Source: Streptomyces sp. BV286
Lineage (GTDB): Bacteria; Actinomycetota; Actinomycetes; Streptomycetales; Streptomycetaceae
Reading direction: 5' to 3'
NCBI RefSeq assembly: GCF_019090165.1
Contig: NZ_JAHRIB010000106.1
Span: 28,392-92,391 of the forward strand
Length of the DNA: 64,000 nucleotides
Positions 15,575-25,030 of the stretch are shown in pieces; position 1 is the first letter of the stretch; every line of letters begins with the position of its first letter. The notes under the pieces were generated by a model, which was given only the letters and a program-made list of their open reading frames with translations, made no database searches and was not told where the DNA came from. Both the position numbers and the translations under genes were made by a program.

Positions 15575-16453
15575 TCAGCTCTCGATGTCGCCCATCATCT
15601 CGGCCAGGTCCATGGTGTCCTTGGCGGGCGGCGCGGTGACCTTCACGGGCTTGTTGTAGTCGATGAAGGTGATCACCATGTCGAGCTTGCCCTTGTCGGC
15701 GTCGCCCTTCATGCGGAACTGCTTCGTGCGGTCCTCGCCGTCGACCCACATGTCCATCGTGAGCTCGTCGACGCCCATCTTCTCGTACTGCTCAAGGCTC
15801 TTCTCGCGCTGCTCGCGCGTGGCCTTGCTCTCGTCCTTCAGGGACTTGCGGAACTGGTCGAGGGTGACCGTGCCCTGGTAGTGCGTGGTCTCGACGCCGT
15901 CGATCTTCTCGGAGCCGACCTTCCGCACGTCCTTCGAACCGGTGAGGAAGGTGGACTCCTGGGCCGGGTTCTTGTCGGCCGCTCCCGCACCCGGGGCCGA
16001 GCCGCCCATCGCGTCCTCGCCGAGCGCGGACAGGTCGAACTTGATCCAGCTCTTGCCGTCCATCTCCTTGGCCGCCGCGGCGCCCCCGCCTATGTACATG
16101 GCCTTGTCGACCAGGCGGATCTCCGCGGTGCCGTCCTTGCCCTGGTCGAGGGCGGTCATCTTCATGCTCATGGCGACGTCGGGCTTCATCCGCATCTGGG
16201 CCTCGGCCTGGACGCGCCCCTCCTCCGGAGTCGTGCCCTTCATCCGGTAGCTGAGGGAGGTGATGTCCTCCGTGTTCTTCGCCGCCTTGGCCACGGCCGC
16301 GGCGGGCGTCATCTTCGGCGATGACTCGCCGGCGCCTTTGTCCTTGGCGCCGGAGTCCTCCGAACAGCCGGCCACACCCCCGCCGAGGACGAGTACGGCG
16401 AGCGCCGCGCCCGTCGCCCTGTGACGTACGGATCCGCGTACAGAAAGCTTCAT
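15575..16453 (-). CDS. Secreted lipoprotein, LppX/LolA-like
   Basis: A 292-residue protein with a positively charged start, a hydrophobic segment and the lipobox GVAGC near residue 30, so it should be a lipid-anchored protein on the outer face of the membrane. After a charged linker the body resembles actinobacterial LppX/LprG-type proteins, whose half-open beta barrel can hold lipids: alternating short strands, the segment [20 protein letters not shown], and a C-terminal half with [28 protein letters not shown]. The next gene upstream (16577-17476) is a clear paralogue, so the two arose by tandem duplication. Their place inside the ribosomal protein cluster is odd; function is unknown. Confidence 0.75.
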   Translation of the reverse strand: MKLSVRGSVRHRATGAALAVLVLGGGVAGCSEDSGAKDKGAGESSPKMTPAAAVAKAAKNTEDITSLSYRMKGTTPEEGRVQAEAQMRMKPDVAMSMKMTALDQGKDGTAEIRLVDKAMYIGGGAAAAKEMDGKSWIKFDLSALGEDAMGGSAPGAGAADKNPAQESTFLTGSKDVRKVGSEKIDGVETTHYQGTVTLDQFRKSLKDESKATREQREKSLEQYEKMGVDELTMDMWVDGEDRTKQFRMKGDADKGKLDMVITFIDYNKPVKVTAPPAKDTMDLAEMMGDIES

Positions 16454-16576
16454 GGTTCCCCCCTAGGAACAGATGAACGACTCACAGACAGGGCGCGAGC
16501 GTATCCCAGGGGAACCCAGGCGGTCCTCCGAGTTGTCATGGGGCCTGTGTGACGCCTGTGACGACTCGGAGGGTTC

Positions 16577-17476
16577 TCAGGCCGCCGGCTGCGTCTGCAT
16601 CAGGTCCTTGAAGTCGGCGGTGTCGGCCGCCGGGGGCTCCTCCGTGGAGACCTTCACGCCGTAGTCGCTGTAGTACGCCGTCGAGGACATCGAGCCGGTC
16701 GCCAGCTCGCCCTTCTCGACCTTCTTGACCAGCAGGTCCTCGTCGTTCACCCAGATGTCGATCTTCTCGGTGGTCACCCCGGCCTGCTCCAGCTGGCGCT
16801 TCATGTCGGCCAGCTGCTTCTCGCTGAGGTTCGAGCTCTTGCCCGCGAGGTCCGCGACGTCGACCGTGCCCGAGTAGTGCGTGGTGTTCTCGCCTCGCAC
16901 GTTCTCCTCGCCGACCTTCCGGACGTCCCCGGAGGCCAGCAGGAGCTTCACCGACTGGTTCGGTGTGGTGTTCTGCATCTGGTCCTTCATGTACGCGCCC
17001 GATCCGCCGGCGAGGTCCGCCAGGTCGTCGTACGCGTACTTGATCCAGTGCTTGCCGCCGGACTGCTCGGCGAACTTGTCGCCCATCTTCGCGTAGTAGG
17101 CGTCCGGCAGGTAGCGGGCCTCCATGGAGGTCGTGCCCATCTGGCGCATCTGGTCGGCCATCGTGCCGCCGGTGTACGTGATCGTCAGGTTGCCGGTGAG
17201 GCCGTCGGCCCAGCCGAGGGCGCCGTCCGCCTCCATCGACATCAGCGTGCCCATGGTCGTGGTGGACTCGACCTTGGCGGAGTCCGCCTTGTCGGTGCTC
17301 TTCTCCACGGTGCGCAGCGCCGCGATCGGATTGACCTGGGCCTTGGCCTTGCCGGCCGACTTGCCGTCCTCCCCCGAGCCCCCGCCGGAGTCCGAGCCGC
17401 TACAGGCCGCGGCTCCGGTCAGAGCGGCGGCCACCGCTATCGAGACGGTCACGCGGCGCGCGGTCGTGGTCTTCAT
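16577..17476 (-). CDS. Secreted lipoprotein, paralogue of the downstream gene
   Basis: A 299-residue protein starting MKTTTARRVTVSIAVAAALT with a GAAAC lipobox, followed by a Gly/Ser-rich linker. The globular part matches the neighbour in plan: KHWIKYAYDDLADLAG, NTTHYSGTVDVADLAGK, IDIWVNDEDLLVKKVEKGEL. It is read toward rplJ and lies after the rplA terminator, so the pair probably has its own promoter. The family fold suggests lipid or glycolipid binding at the cell surface, but nothing in the sequence gives the ligand. Confidence 0.75.
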   Translation of the reverse strand: MKTTTARRVTVSIAVAAALTGAAACSGSDSGGGSGEDGKSAGKAKAQVNPIAALRTVEKSTDKADSAKVESTTTMGTLMSMEADGALGWADGLTGNLTITYTGGTMADQMRQMGTTSMEARYLPDAYYAKMGDKFAEQSGGKHWIKYAYDDLADLAGGSGAYMKDQMQNTTPNQSVKLLLASGDVRKVGEENVRGENTTHYSGTVDVADLAGKSSNLSEKQLADMKRQLEQAGVTTEKIDIWVNDEDLLVKKVEKGELATGSMSSTAYYSDYGVKVSTEEPPAADTADFKDLMQTQPAA

Positions 17477-17560
17477 TTGTCCCCCTATGCGATTCCTGTG
17501 CCCCGCACGCTAGCGCAGGCCACCGACACCCGGCCCGGAAACGGAGCCCGGACAGAAAGA

Positions 17561-17597
17561 GACGGGCCCCGCACCTCGAAAGGTTGCGGGGCCCGTC
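17561..17597 (-). terminator. Terminator of the rplKA operon
   Basis: A 16-bp stem with one bulged base (17561-17576 with 17581-17597), 42 bases past the rplA stop. It separates rplKA from the two lipoprotein genes. Confidence 0.8.
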
Positions 17598-17639
17598 CTG
17601 GAATCGCGTCGCGACGCGGCTGCCGGGTGAGCGTCAGGC

Positions 17640-18365
17640 TCAGACGGCGGCCGGGTCCTCCTCGACGAGGAGGTTGCGGGTGCGGTTCGAGTCGACCGGA
17701 ATGCCGGGGCCGATCGTGGTGCTGATGGAGGCCTTCTTGATGTAACGGCCCTTGGCGGCCGACGGCTTCAGACGAAGGATCTCGTCGAGCGCGGCGCCGT
17801 AGTTCTCCACCAGCTGGGTGTCGTCGAAGGACACCTTGCCGATGATGAAGTGCAGGTTCGAGTGCTTGTCGACGCGGAACTCGATCTTGCCGCCCTTGAT
17901 CTCGGTCACGGCCTTGGCCACGTCCGGGGTCACGGTGCCGGTCTTCGGGTTCGGCATGAGACCACGCGGGCCGAGGACACGGCCCAGGCGGCCGACCTTG
18001 CCCATGAGGTCGGGGGTGGCGACGACGGCGTCGAAGTCCAGACGCCCCTTCGCCACCTCGTCGATGAGCTCGTCGGAGCCGACGATGTCGGCGCCCGCGG
18101 CGGTCGCGGCCTCGGCACGGTCACCGGTCGCGAAGACCAGGACCCGGGCGGTCTTACCGGTGCCGTGCGGGAGGTTCACGGTGCCACGGACCATCTGGTC
18201 GGCCTTGCGCGGGTCGACACCCAGACGGAAGGCGACCTCGACGGTGCCGTCGAACTTGGACGTGGAGGTCTCCTTGGCGAGACGGACGGCCTCGAGCGGG
18301 GCGTACTGCTTCTCCCGGTCGATCTTGGCGTCCGAAGCGCGGAGAGACTTGCTGCGCTTGCTCAC
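17640..18365 (-). CDS. rplA: 50S ribosomal protein L1
   Basis: L1 of 241 residues, the protein of the mobile stalk near the E site. The GTG at 18363-18365 after AGGAG gives [19 protein letters not shown], the family start; the longer upstream frame is not L1-like. The central segments [21 protein letters not shown] and [15 protein letters not shown] are diagnostic. It follows rplK by 79 bases and ends the L11-L1 operon. L1 is the classic autogenous repressor of this operon in other bacteria. Confidence 0.97.
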   Translation of the reverse strand: MSKRSKSLRASDAKIDREKQYAPLEAVRLAKETSTSKFDGTVEVAFRLGVDPRKADQMVRGTVNLPHGTGKTARVLVFATGDRAEAATAAGADIVGSDELIDEVAKGRLDFDAVVATPDLMGKVGRLGRVLGPRGLMPNPKTGTVTPDVAKAVTEIKGGKIEFRVDKHSNLHFIIGKVSFDDTQLVENYGAALDEILRLKPSAAKGRYIKKASISTTIGPGIPVDSNRTRNLLVEEDPAAV

Positions 18366-18444
18366 TACTGCTCCTGTGTGTTCTGAGGAGGCGTGGTGCG
18401 GGCCGAGCAGGCCCTGCCACGGTGTTCTACAGGGGTGGTGGGGG

Positions 18445-18879
18445 TCAGCCCTCGACCGTGATGCCCATGGAACGGGCGGTGCCGGCGATGATCTTCGACG
18501 CGGCGTCCAGGTCGTTCGCGTTGAGGTCGGGCATCTTGGTGGTGGCGATCTCGCGGACCTGCGCCTGGGTGATCTTGGCGACCTTGGTCTTGTGCGGCTC
18601 GCCGGAGCCCTTCTCGACACCAGCGGCCTTGAGGATCATCTTCGCGGCCGGCGGGGTCTTGGTGATGAAGGTGAAGGAGCGGTCTTCGTAGACCGTGATC
18701 TCCACCGGGATGACCCAGCCACGCTGCGACTCGGTCGCGGCGTTGTAGGCCTTGCAGAACTCCATGATGTTGACGCCGTGCTGGCCCAGTGCGGGGCCGA
18801 CCGGCGGAGCCGGGTTGGCCGCACCGGCCTGGATCTGGAGCTTGATGAGCCCCGTGACCTTCTTCTTCTTGGGAGGCAT
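18445..18879 (-). CDS. rplK: 50S ribosomal protein L11
   Basis: L11 of 144 residues, at the base of the factor-binding stalk and the site of thiostrepton action. The segments [21 protein letters not shown] and the C-terminal rRNA-binding part [23 protein letters not shown] are complete. In Streptomyces, changes in this protein give the relC relaxed phenotype, because L11 is needed for RelA to sense stalled ribosomes. It starts 169 bases after nusG; a terminator and a possible promoter lie between. Confidence 0.98.
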
Positions 18880-18950
18880 TGCTCTCTCCGGGTCCTAGTG
18901 AGAGTTTCCAGCCGCCATTCCGGATCATCCGGACGGAGGCATACCGCACA

Positions 18951-18978
18951 ACGATAACGGGTATCTGTGCGCGGCCAA
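18951..18978 (-). promoter_or_regulatory. Candidate promoter of rplKA
   Basis: On the minus strand TTGGCC (18973-18978), 16-base spacer, TATCGT (18951-18956), about 70 bases before rplK and just after the nusG terminator. Confidence 0.5.
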
Positions 18979-18986
18979 AAACCGAG

Positions 18987-19021
18987 CAGGTCAGACGGGC
19001 TGCGAGAGCCTGTCTGACCTG
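18987..19021 (-). terminator. Terminator downstream of nusG
   Basis: A 15-bp stem with one mismatch (18987-19001 with 19007-19021) and a 5-base loop, 28 bases after the nusG stop. Confidence 0.75.
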
Positions 19022-19048
19022 GTCGGAGGCATACGGTCCGAAAGAACG

Positions 19049-19942
19049 TCAGTTCTTCTGGATCTGGTCGAAGCTCAGCTCGACCGGGGTCTCGCGGCCG
19101 AAGATCTCGACGAGGCCCTTGACCTTCTTCGAGTCGGCGTTGATCTCGTTGATGGTCGCCTGCAGCGTGGCGAACGGGCCGTCGGTGACGGTGACCGAGT
19201 CGCCCACCTCGAAGTCCAGCACCTGGACCTCGAGCTTGCGGGACGGAGCCGGCTTGCCCTCGGCCTCGGCGGCCTCGCGGGCGGCCTTCTCCTCGGCCTC
19301 GGGAGCGAGCATCTTGACGATCTCGTCCAGCGTCAGCGGGTACGGGTCGTAGGCGTTGCCCACGAAGCCGGTGACACCGGGAGTGTTGCGGACGACGCCC
19401 CAGGACTCGTTCGTCAGGTCCATGCGCACCAGCACGTAGCCGGGGAGCTTGTTCTGCTTGACGGTCTTGCGCTCGCCGTTCTTGATCTGCGCGACCTCTT
19501 CCTGCGGCACCTCGGCCGCGAAGATGAAGTCCTCGACGTTCAGGGAGACGGCGCGCTGCTCGAGGTTGGTCTTCACGCGGTTCTCGTAACCGGCGTACGT
19601 GTGGATGACGTACCACTCGCCGGGCAGCGTGCGGAGCTCCTCGCGGAGGGCGGTCACGGGGTCGACCGGCTCGGTCTCCTCCTCGGCTTCCGCTTCCTCT
19701 GCCTCTTCGCCTTCTTCGCCGTCGGTCTCGTCGGAGACCGGCTCGTCGGCGGCGTCCTCGTCGGCTTCGAGCTCCTCGCCGGACTCGTCCTCGACGTGCA
19801 GGGCAGCCTCTTCGGCGGCGTCGTCCGCGGCGGCGTCGGCAGCCTCGACCTGGTCCTCGACGTCCGCGCCCTCGACGATGTCGAGTTCGTCGTCACGGGA
19901 CTCGACCGACTCGACGGCATCGTTCAGGTTCGGGTCAGACAC
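19049..19942 (-). CDS. nusG: Transcription termination/antitermination factor NusG
   Basis: NusG of 297 residues, an elongation factor that bridges RNA polymerase with Rho or the ribosome. The NGN domain ([21 protein letters not shown], about residues 112-132 onward) and the C-terminal KOW domain ([19 protein letters not shown]) are present. The first 105 or so residues are a very acidic, Asp/Glu-rich extension absent from enterobacterial NusG but usual in actinomycetes. The GTG at 19940-19942 is preferred (AGGAAGAAG upstream, [10 protein letters not shown] start); the start 24 bases earlier has no ribosome site. It follows secE. Confidence 0.96.
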   Translation of the reverse strand: MSDPNLNDAVESVESRDDELDIVEGADVEDQVEAADAAADDAAEEAALHVEDESGEELEADEDAADEPVSDETDGEEGEEAEEAEAEEETEPVDPVTALREELRTLPGEWYVIHTYAGYENRVKTNLEQRAVSLNVEDFIFAAEVPQEEVAQIKNGERKTVKQNKLPGYVLVRMDLTNESWGVVRNTPGVTGFVGNAYDPYPLTLDEIVKMLAPEAEEKAAREAAEAEGKPAPSRKLEVQVLDFEVGDSVTVTDGPFATLQATINEINADSKKVKGLVEIFGRETPVELSFDQIQKN

Positions 19943-20019
19943 GGTGGCTGCTTCTTCCTGGATCATGGGGGTGGAACACGCGAAAGCGGGCGCCGGGTAC
20001 GGCGCCCTTCGCGCTTGGC

Positions 20020-20307
20020 CTAGCCGAAGACGTACTTGGCGGCCTTGTCGAGTCCGAAGTCAATCACAGTCACCAGACCGATCATGATGACAACGAACAC
20101 AATCACCACTGTGGTGTACGTCGTCAGCTGATTGCGGGTCGGCCAGACGACCTTGCGGAGTTCCGCGACGATCTGGCGGTAGAAGAGAGCGAGGCGCTTC
20201 AGCGGGCCCTTCTTGGCACGCTTACCGCCCTTGCGGCCCTTCTTCTGGGACTCCGGCGCCTCATCCTGGGCATCAGGCATGTCGATGGAGCCCACGGCGT
20301 CCGTCAC
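20020..20307 (-). CDS. secE: Preprotein translocase subunit SecE
   Basis: SecE of 95 residues, the small clamp subunit of the SecYEG channel. A Lys-rich cytoplasmic N-terminus (about 22-36) leads into the conserved amphipathic helix [20 protein letters not shown] and one membrane helix (about 65-85), the single-span form usual in actinobacteria. The order tRNA-Trp, secE, nusG, rplK, rplA is conserved as far as mycobacteria. Confidence 0.97.
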   Translation of the reverse strand: MTDAVGSIDMPDAQDEAPESQKKGRKGGKRAKKGPLKRLALFYRQIVAELRKVVWPTRNQLTTYTTVVIVFVVIMIGLVTVIDFGLDKAAKYVFG

Positions 20308-20416
20308 TCGTCCTCACCTGATTCCGGGTCGTGGCCGTGCCGCGCCCGGTATGAGCCGCACGGCGGTGCAATGCAGTACGTACATGCGCACACATCCTGG
20401 CGAAAGGAGTGTGTAG

Positions 20417-20489
20417 CAGGGCCGGAGGGACTTGAACCCCCAACCGCTGGTTTTGGAGACCAGTGCTCTACCAATTGAGCTACGACCCT
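20417..20489 (-). tRNA. tRNA-Trp (CCA)
   Basis: A 73-base cloverleaf with discriminator G and acceptor stem AGGGTCG/CGGCCCT. The anticodon stem CTGGT/ACCAG closes a CTCCAAA loop, anticodon CCA. No CCA tail is encoded. It lies just upstream of secE, as in other actinobacteria. Confidence 0.97.
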
Positions 20490-20714
20490 TTGCTTCCCTC
20501 ACAACGTACCGCATCCGCCCGGGTGCTCGGTGTGCACCGGGAGAGCGCGGCCGGTGAAGGCCAACGAGGTGAGAGTGTACGTGGTCGGCGGCCGGTCGTC
20601 GAACAGAAAGTGTCCGTACGGACTTTGTGCGTGCTCGCCCCGGGCCCCGTCCGGCGCTGCTCAGTCTGTGAAACCGGTGTGCCGGGGAGGTTTCCGGTCT
20701 GGAACGATGGGCCC

Positions 20715-21941
20715 ATGAGCGCTGCAACCCCTCCCACCGAGCGCCGGGTCTCCGCCCGGATCGGTGCGATCTCCGAGTCCGCCACCCTCGCCGTGGACGC
20801 CAAGGCCAAGGCCCTCAAGGCCGCGGGACGTCCGGTGATCGGCTTCGGCGCCGGTGAGCCCGACTTCCCGACGCCTGACTACATCGTCGAGGCCGCCATC
20901 GAGGCCTGCAAGAACCCGAAGTACCACCGCTACACGCCGGCCGGCGGCCTTCCCGAGCTGAAGGCGGCGATCGTCGCCAAGACGCTGCGCGACTCCGGCT
21001 ACGAGGTGGACGCCTCCCAGGTCCTGGTGACCAACGGCGGCAAGCAGGCCATCTACGAGGCGTTCGCCGCGATCCTCGACCCGGGCGACGAGGTCATCGT
21101 CCCGGCCCCGTACTGGACGACGTACCCCGAGTCGATCCGTCTGGCCGGCGGTGTCCCGGTCGACGTCGTCGCGGACGAGACCACCGGCTACCGCGTCTCG
21201 GTCGAGCAGCTGGAGGCCGCCCGTACGGAGAAGACGAAGGTCGTCCTCTTCGTGTCGCCGTCCAACCCGACGGGCGCGGTCTACAGCGCCGAGGACACCG
21301 AGGCGATCGGCCGCTGGGCCGTCGAGCACGGCCTGTGGGTGATGACGGACGAGATCTACGAGCACCTCGTCTACGGGGACGCGAAGTTCACCTCGCTGCC
21401 GGCGGTCCTGCCGGAGCTGCGGGACAAGTGCATCGTGGTCAACGGCGTCGCGAAGACGTACGCGATGACCGGCTGGCGGGTCGGGTGGATCATCGGCCCC
21501 AAGGACGTCGTCAAGGCGGCCGCGAACCTGCAGTCGCACGCCACCTCGAACGTCGCCAACGTCTCCCAGATCGCCGCGCTGGCCGCCGTCTCCGGCGACC
21601 TGGAGGCCGTGGCGACGATGCGCGAGTCCTTCGACCGCCGCCGCAGGACGATCGTGCGGATGCTGAACGAGATCGACGGCGTGCTCTGCCCCGAGCCCGA
21701 GGGCGCCTTCTACGCGTACCCCTCGGTGAAGGCCCTTCTCGGCAAGGAGATCCGCGGCAGGCGCCCGCAGGACTCCGTCGAGCTGGCCGCCCTGATCCTG
21801 GAGGAGGCCGAGGTCGCGGTCGTCCCGGGCGAGGCCTTCGGCACGCCGGGCTACCTGCGGCTCTCGTACGCGCTGGGTGACGAGGACCTCGTCGAGGGCG
21901 TCTCGCGGATCCAGAAGCTGCTGGCCGAGGCCACGGACTGA
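20715..21941 (+). CDS. aspC: Aspartate aminotransferase (class I, PLP-dependent)
   Basis: An aminotransferase of 408 residues. It shows [19 protein letters not shown], the substrate-loop [10 protein letters not shown], the [11 protein letters not shown] motif and the Schiff-base lysine in [13 protein letters not shown]. The sequence is of the subgroup Ib type found in Gram-positives, transferring the amino group between aspartate and 2-oxoglutarate. The ATG at 20715 begins [16 protein letters not shown]; the open frame upstream overlaps tRNA-Trp and is not coding. It is transcribed away from tRNA-Trp/secE, and a strong hairpin follows. Related substrates such as aromatic or branched amino acids cannot be excluded. 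Confidence 0.9.
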   Translation: MSAATPPTERRVSARIGAISESATLAVDAKAKALKAAGRPVIGFGAGEPDFPTPDYIVEAAIEACKNPKYHRYTPAGGLPELKAAIVAKTLRDSGYEVDASQVLVTNGGKQAIYEAFAAILDPGDEVIVPAPYWTTYPESIRLAGGVPVDVVADETTGYRVSVEQLEAARTEKTKVVLFVSPSNPTGAVYSAEDTEAIGRWAVEHGLWVMTDEIYEHLVYGDAKFTSLPAVLPELRDKCIVVNGVAKTYAMTGWRVGWIIGPKDVVKAAANLQSHATSNVANVSQIAALAAVSGDLEAVATMRESFDRRRRTIVRMLNEIDGVLCPEPEGAFYAYPSVKALLGKEIRGRRPQDSVELAALILEEAEVAVVPGEAFGTPGYLRLSYALGDEDLVEGVSRIQKLLAEATD

Positions 21942-21962
21942 CCTGCTCAGCCTGACCGATCG

Positions 21963-21993
21963 GCGGGCCGCCTCCCTCTGGGGGGCGGCCCGC
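21963..21993 (+). terminator. Terminator of aspC
   Basis: A stem of about 14 bp (core 21963-21972 with 21984-21993) followed by a T-rich run, 21 bases past the stop. Confidence 0.85.
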
Positions 21994-22074
21994 TTCTTCG
22001 TCTCTTCGTGCGAGCAAGACCACGTTCAGGGAAAGCGCTACCGATACGGGAGCGGCGTACGGCAGGATCCTGGA

Positions 22075-23103
22075 ATGGAGCACGTACGTGATGTCTCTGA
22101 GCTGCCCAAAGCCCATCTGCATCTGCACTTCACCGGATCGATGCGGCACACCACCCTGCTGGAACTGGCCGACAAGCACGGGATCCATCTGCCCGACGCG
22201 TTGACCAGCGCGGAGCCTCCCAAGCTGCGGGCGACGGACGAGCGCGGCTGGTTCCGCTTCCAGCGGCTGTACGACGCGGCGCGGTCGTGTCTCAGAGACG
22301 CGGAGGACATTCAGCGGCTCGTCCGTGAGGCCGCCGAGGAGGACATCAAGGACGGCTCGGGCTGGCTGGAGATCCAGGTCGACCCGACGTCGTACGCGCC
22401 GCGCCTGGGCGGCCTGATCCCCGCCCTGGAGGTCATTCTGGACGCGGTGGACACGACCGCGCGCGAGACCGGGCTCGGCATGCGGGTCCTGGTGGCCGCG
22501 AACCGGATGAAGCACCCGCTGGACGCCCGCACGCTGGCCCGGCTGGCCGTGCGCTACGCGGACCGCGGCATCGTCGGTTTCGGGCTCTCCAACGACGAGC
22601 GCCGGGGCATGGCCCGGGACTTCGACCGGGCCTTCGCCATCGCCCGGGAGGGCGGGCTGCTGGCGGCGCCGCACGGCGGTGAACTCACGGGCCCGGCGTC
22701 CGTACGCGACTGCCTGGACGACCTGCACGCCTCGCGCATCGGGCACGGGGTGCGGGCGGCCGAGGACCCGCGGCTGCTGAAGCGGCTCGCGGACCGGGGC
22801 ATCACCTGTGAGGTCTGCCCGGCGTCGAACGTCGCCCTCGGGGTGTACGAGAAGCCGGAGGACGTCCCCCTGCGCACGCTGTTCGAGGCGGGCGTTCCCA
22901 TGGCGCTCGGTGCGGACGACCCGCTGCTGTTCGGCTCGCGGCTGGCCGCCCAGTACGACATCGCGCGCCGCCACCACGGGTTCACGGACGCCGAACTGGC
23001 CGAGCTGGCACGGCAGTCGGTACGGGGCTCGGCGGCCCCGCACGACGTCAGGGAGAAGCTGCTGTCCGGGATCGACGACTGGCTGACCGCCCCGGTTGCC
23101 TGA
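22075..23103 (+). CDS. Adenosine deaminase-like metallohydrolase
   Basis: A 342-residue protein of the adenosine/adenine/AMP deaminase family. Metal and catalytic residues are in place: His16 and His18 in HLHFTGS, His200 and Glu203 in PHGGE, His224 in RIGHG, Asp281-Asp282 in GADDP. The substrate loop differs from textbook adenosine deaminase (HLHLDGS becomes HLHFTGS), so adenosine is likely but not certain. The ATG at 22075 is chosen because the HxH motif follows within 20 residues. The last 56 bases overlap the end of the gene on the opposite strand. Confidence 0.82.
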   Translation: MEHVRDVSELPKAHLHLHFTGSMRHTTLLELADKHGIHLPDALTSAEPPKLRATDERGWFRFQRLYDAARSCLRDAEDIQRLVREAAEEDIKDGSGWLEIQVDPTSYAPRLGGLIPALEVILDAVDTTARETGLGMRVLVAANRMKHPLDARTLARLAVRYADRGIVGFGLSNDERRGMARDFDRAFAIAREGGLLAAPHGGELTGPASVRDCLDDLHASRIGHGVRAAEDPRLLKRLADRGITCEVCPASNVALGVYEKPEDVPLRTLFEAGVPMALGADDPLLFGSRLAAQYDIARRHHGFTDAELAELARQSVRGSAAPHDVREKLLSGIDDWLTAPVA

Positions 23104-23767
23104 AGTGGTCGTAGGGCGGATACGCCTGGAAGCCGATGTCCAGCTCCGCCCCTCGCCCCAAGGTCAGGGGCAGGTGCGTGGAGAGCGAGGTGACCAGCAC
23201 GTCCTGCCCCTCGGCGGCCCTCTTGCCGAGCGGGCCGAAGCCTGCCGCCAGCTCCAGGTGCACGGACGCCGAGGCGAAGGTGTCCCGGGCGCCGAAGAGG
23301 AACAGTGTCCGGGCGTGGACGGCGGGCTGGATCCGGTCGACCCGGTCGAGGTGGTCCCAGCGCTGGTCCCAGCGGGCCTGCCAGTCGGCGGCGTGGCGCG
23401 CGGTACGCCGCTCGTCGGTGCGGACGGTGGCCGGGGTGCCCCGGGCTGCCCCGCGGCGCAGGGCCGGCCAGGAGGAGGGCCGCAGGCCGAGCGACTGGTG
23501 GACGAGGACCAGATCGACCGGCACGCCGGGCGCGAACGTCCGGGGGACCCCTTCCCGCAGCGGGACATGGACGACGGTGTGCGGGGAGTACGCGGCGAAC
23601 GAGAACAGTGCGGCGAGGCGGGACAGCCCGTCGTGGTCCCCGACCAGATAGCCCCAGTCCCGCATGGGGTCGCTGAGGGTGGTTCGTCGCAGCGCCGGGC
23701 GCGGCCGGACGACCCGGAACGCGTACCGGCCGGCTCTCGGCCTGGACTCGCTGACCCTCAGCCGCAC
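23048..23767 (-). CDS. Conserved hypothetical protein
   Basis: A 239-residue protein that I do not recognise. It starts with a basic region and then reads MRDWGYLVGDHDGLSRLAAL, SPHTVVHVPLREGVPRTFAP, LVHQSLGLRPSSWPALRRG and a Trp/Arg-rich middle (WQARWDQRWDHLDRVDRI). There is no signal peptide, membrane segment or known catalytic motif. The annotated GTG at 23767 lacks a good ribosome site; an internal ATG at 23665 (MRDWGY) is an alternative. Its 3' end overlaps the convergent deaminase gene by 56 bases. Codon bias is normal for the genome, which supports it being real. Confidence 0.55.
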   Translation of the reverse strand: MRLRVSESRPRAGRYAFRVVRPRPALRRTTLSDPMRDWGYLVGDHDGLSRLAALFSFAAYSPHTVVHVPLREGVPRTFAPGVPVDLVLVHQSLGLRPSSWPALRRGAARGTPATVRTDERRTARHAADWQARWDQRWDHLDRVDRIQPAVHARTLFLFGARDTFASASVHLELAAGFGPLGKRAAEGQDVLVTSLSTHLPLTLGRGAELDIGFQAYPPYDHFRQPGRSASRRSRTAASP

Positions 23768-23866
23768 GGGAGATGCCTCATGGGCTCAGGGTGATCGCCC
23801 GGCGCGGGCCCGGCAAGCGAATATCCCGCCGCCGCGCCGGGGGCGACGGGTCTCGGGGCGGCGGTC

Positions 23867-24922
23867 TCAGAGGCTGACGCCCACGGTCACCGGTTCGTTG
23901 ACGAGGGTGATCCCGAAGGCGGCGTGGACTCCGGCGACGACTTCGCGGGCGAGGTCGAGGAGGTCCTCCGTGGTGGCCTCGCCGCGGTTGGTGAGGGCCA
24001 GGGTGTGCTTGCCGGAGATGCGGGCGGGGCCGGAGCCGTACCCCTTGGTGAAGCCGGACTTGTCGATCAGCCAGGCCGCGGAGGTCTTGGTGTGCTTGTC
24101 GCCCGCGGGGTAGGCGGGCGGGGTCACGCCGTCGCCCAGACGCTCCGCCACGCGCGCGTGGAACGCGGCGAACTCCTCGTGCGTGAGGATCGGGTTGGTG
24201 AAGAACGAGCCGGCCGACCAGGTGTCGTGGTCCTCGGGGTCGAGCACCATGCCCTTGCCCGCGCGTAGCTTCAGGACGGTCTCGCGGGCCGCGTCCAGGG
24301 GCACGCGGTCGCCGGTTCCGACCCCGAGCGCACGGGCCGTCTCGGCGTACTTGACGGGTGCGGACAGCCCGGCGGCGTCCTCCAGCTCGAAGCGGACGCG
24401 CAGCACGACGAAGCGCTCGGGGTCGCTCTTGAAGCGGCTGTGCCGGTACGAGAACGCGCACTCGGCGCTCGGAATCGTGACCGTCTCGCGGCTCCTCCGG
24501 TCGTATGCGACCACTTCGGTGATCGTCGACGACACTTCCTGGCCGTACGCGCCCACGTTCTGGATCGGGGTCGCGCCCGCGGAGCCGGGGATCCCGGCGA
24601 GGCACTCGATGCCCGCGAGGCCCGCCTCGACGGTTCGGGCGACCGCGTCGGTCCACACCTCGCCGGCGGCCAGTTCCAGGCTCGTGCCGTCGAGCGCGAC
24701 GCCGCGGGTGGCGATGCGCAGGGCGGTGCCCGGGAAGCCCTTGTCGCCGATGACCAGGTTGGATCCGCCGCCGATCAGCAGCAGCGGCGTACCGGAGTCG
24801 TCGGCCTCGCGGACAGCGGCGACCACCTCGGCGTCGGTCGTCGCGGTGATCAGCCGGGCGGCGGGGCCACCGAGCCGGAAGGTGGTCAGCGGGGCGAGGG
24901 GAGCGTCGTGGAGTTCCTGCAC
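23867..24922 (-). CDS. murB: UDP-N-acetylenolpyruvoylglucosamine reductase
   Basis: MurB of 351 residues, the cytoplasmic FAD enzyme that reduces enolpyruvyl-UDP-GlcNAc to UDP-MurNAc for peptidoglycan. FAD-site motifs LLLIGGGSNLVIGDKGF and LAGIPGSAGATPIQNVGAYGQE, the SYRHSRFK loop, the catalytic serine region SAGSFFTNP and a C-terminal NEPVTVG glutamate are present. The GTG at 24922 is chosen because a GTG nine codons earlier lies inside the terminator hairpin of the upstream gene. It is monocistronic here, away from the mur-fts cluster, as is common in actinomycetes. Confidence 0.95.
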   Translation of the reverse strand: MQELHDAPLAPLTTFRLGGPAARLITATTDAEVVAAVREADDSGTPLLLIGGGSNLVIGDKGFPGTALRIATRGVALDGTSLELAAGEVWTDAVARTVEAGLAGIECLAGIPGSAGATPIQNVGAYGQEVSSTITEVVAYDRRSRETVTIPSAECAFSYRHSRFKSDPERFVVLRVRFELEDAAGLSAPVKYAETARALGVGTGDRVPLDAARETVLKLRAGKGMVLDPEDHDTWSAGSFFTNPILTHEEFAAFHARVAERLGDGVTPPAYPAGDKHTKTSAAWLIDKSGFTKGYGSGPARISGKHTLALTNRGEATTEDLLDLAREVVAGVHAAFGITLVNEPVTVGVSL

Positions 24923-24935
24923 GTGCCCAGAGTAC

Positions 24936-24971
24936 GAGAACGGCCCCACCGGTCGGGGCGGGGCCGTTCTC
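24936..24971 (-). terminator. Terminator between the DUF3291 gene and murB
   Basis: A 12-bp stem (24936-24947 with 24960-24971), 60 bases after the upstream gene. It ends 13 bases before the murB start, so murB probably has a very short leader. Confidence 0.75.
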
Positions 24972-25030
24972 GACGGGCTCTGCGGGCGCGGCGGACCTTG
25001 CGGGGCGCCCGCCGGGTACCGGCGTCCGGA

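Noticed and set aside
24923..24949. Upstream GTG as the murB start
   Set aside because: It lies within the terminator hairpin of the preceding gene, and the residues it would add show no MurB similarity.
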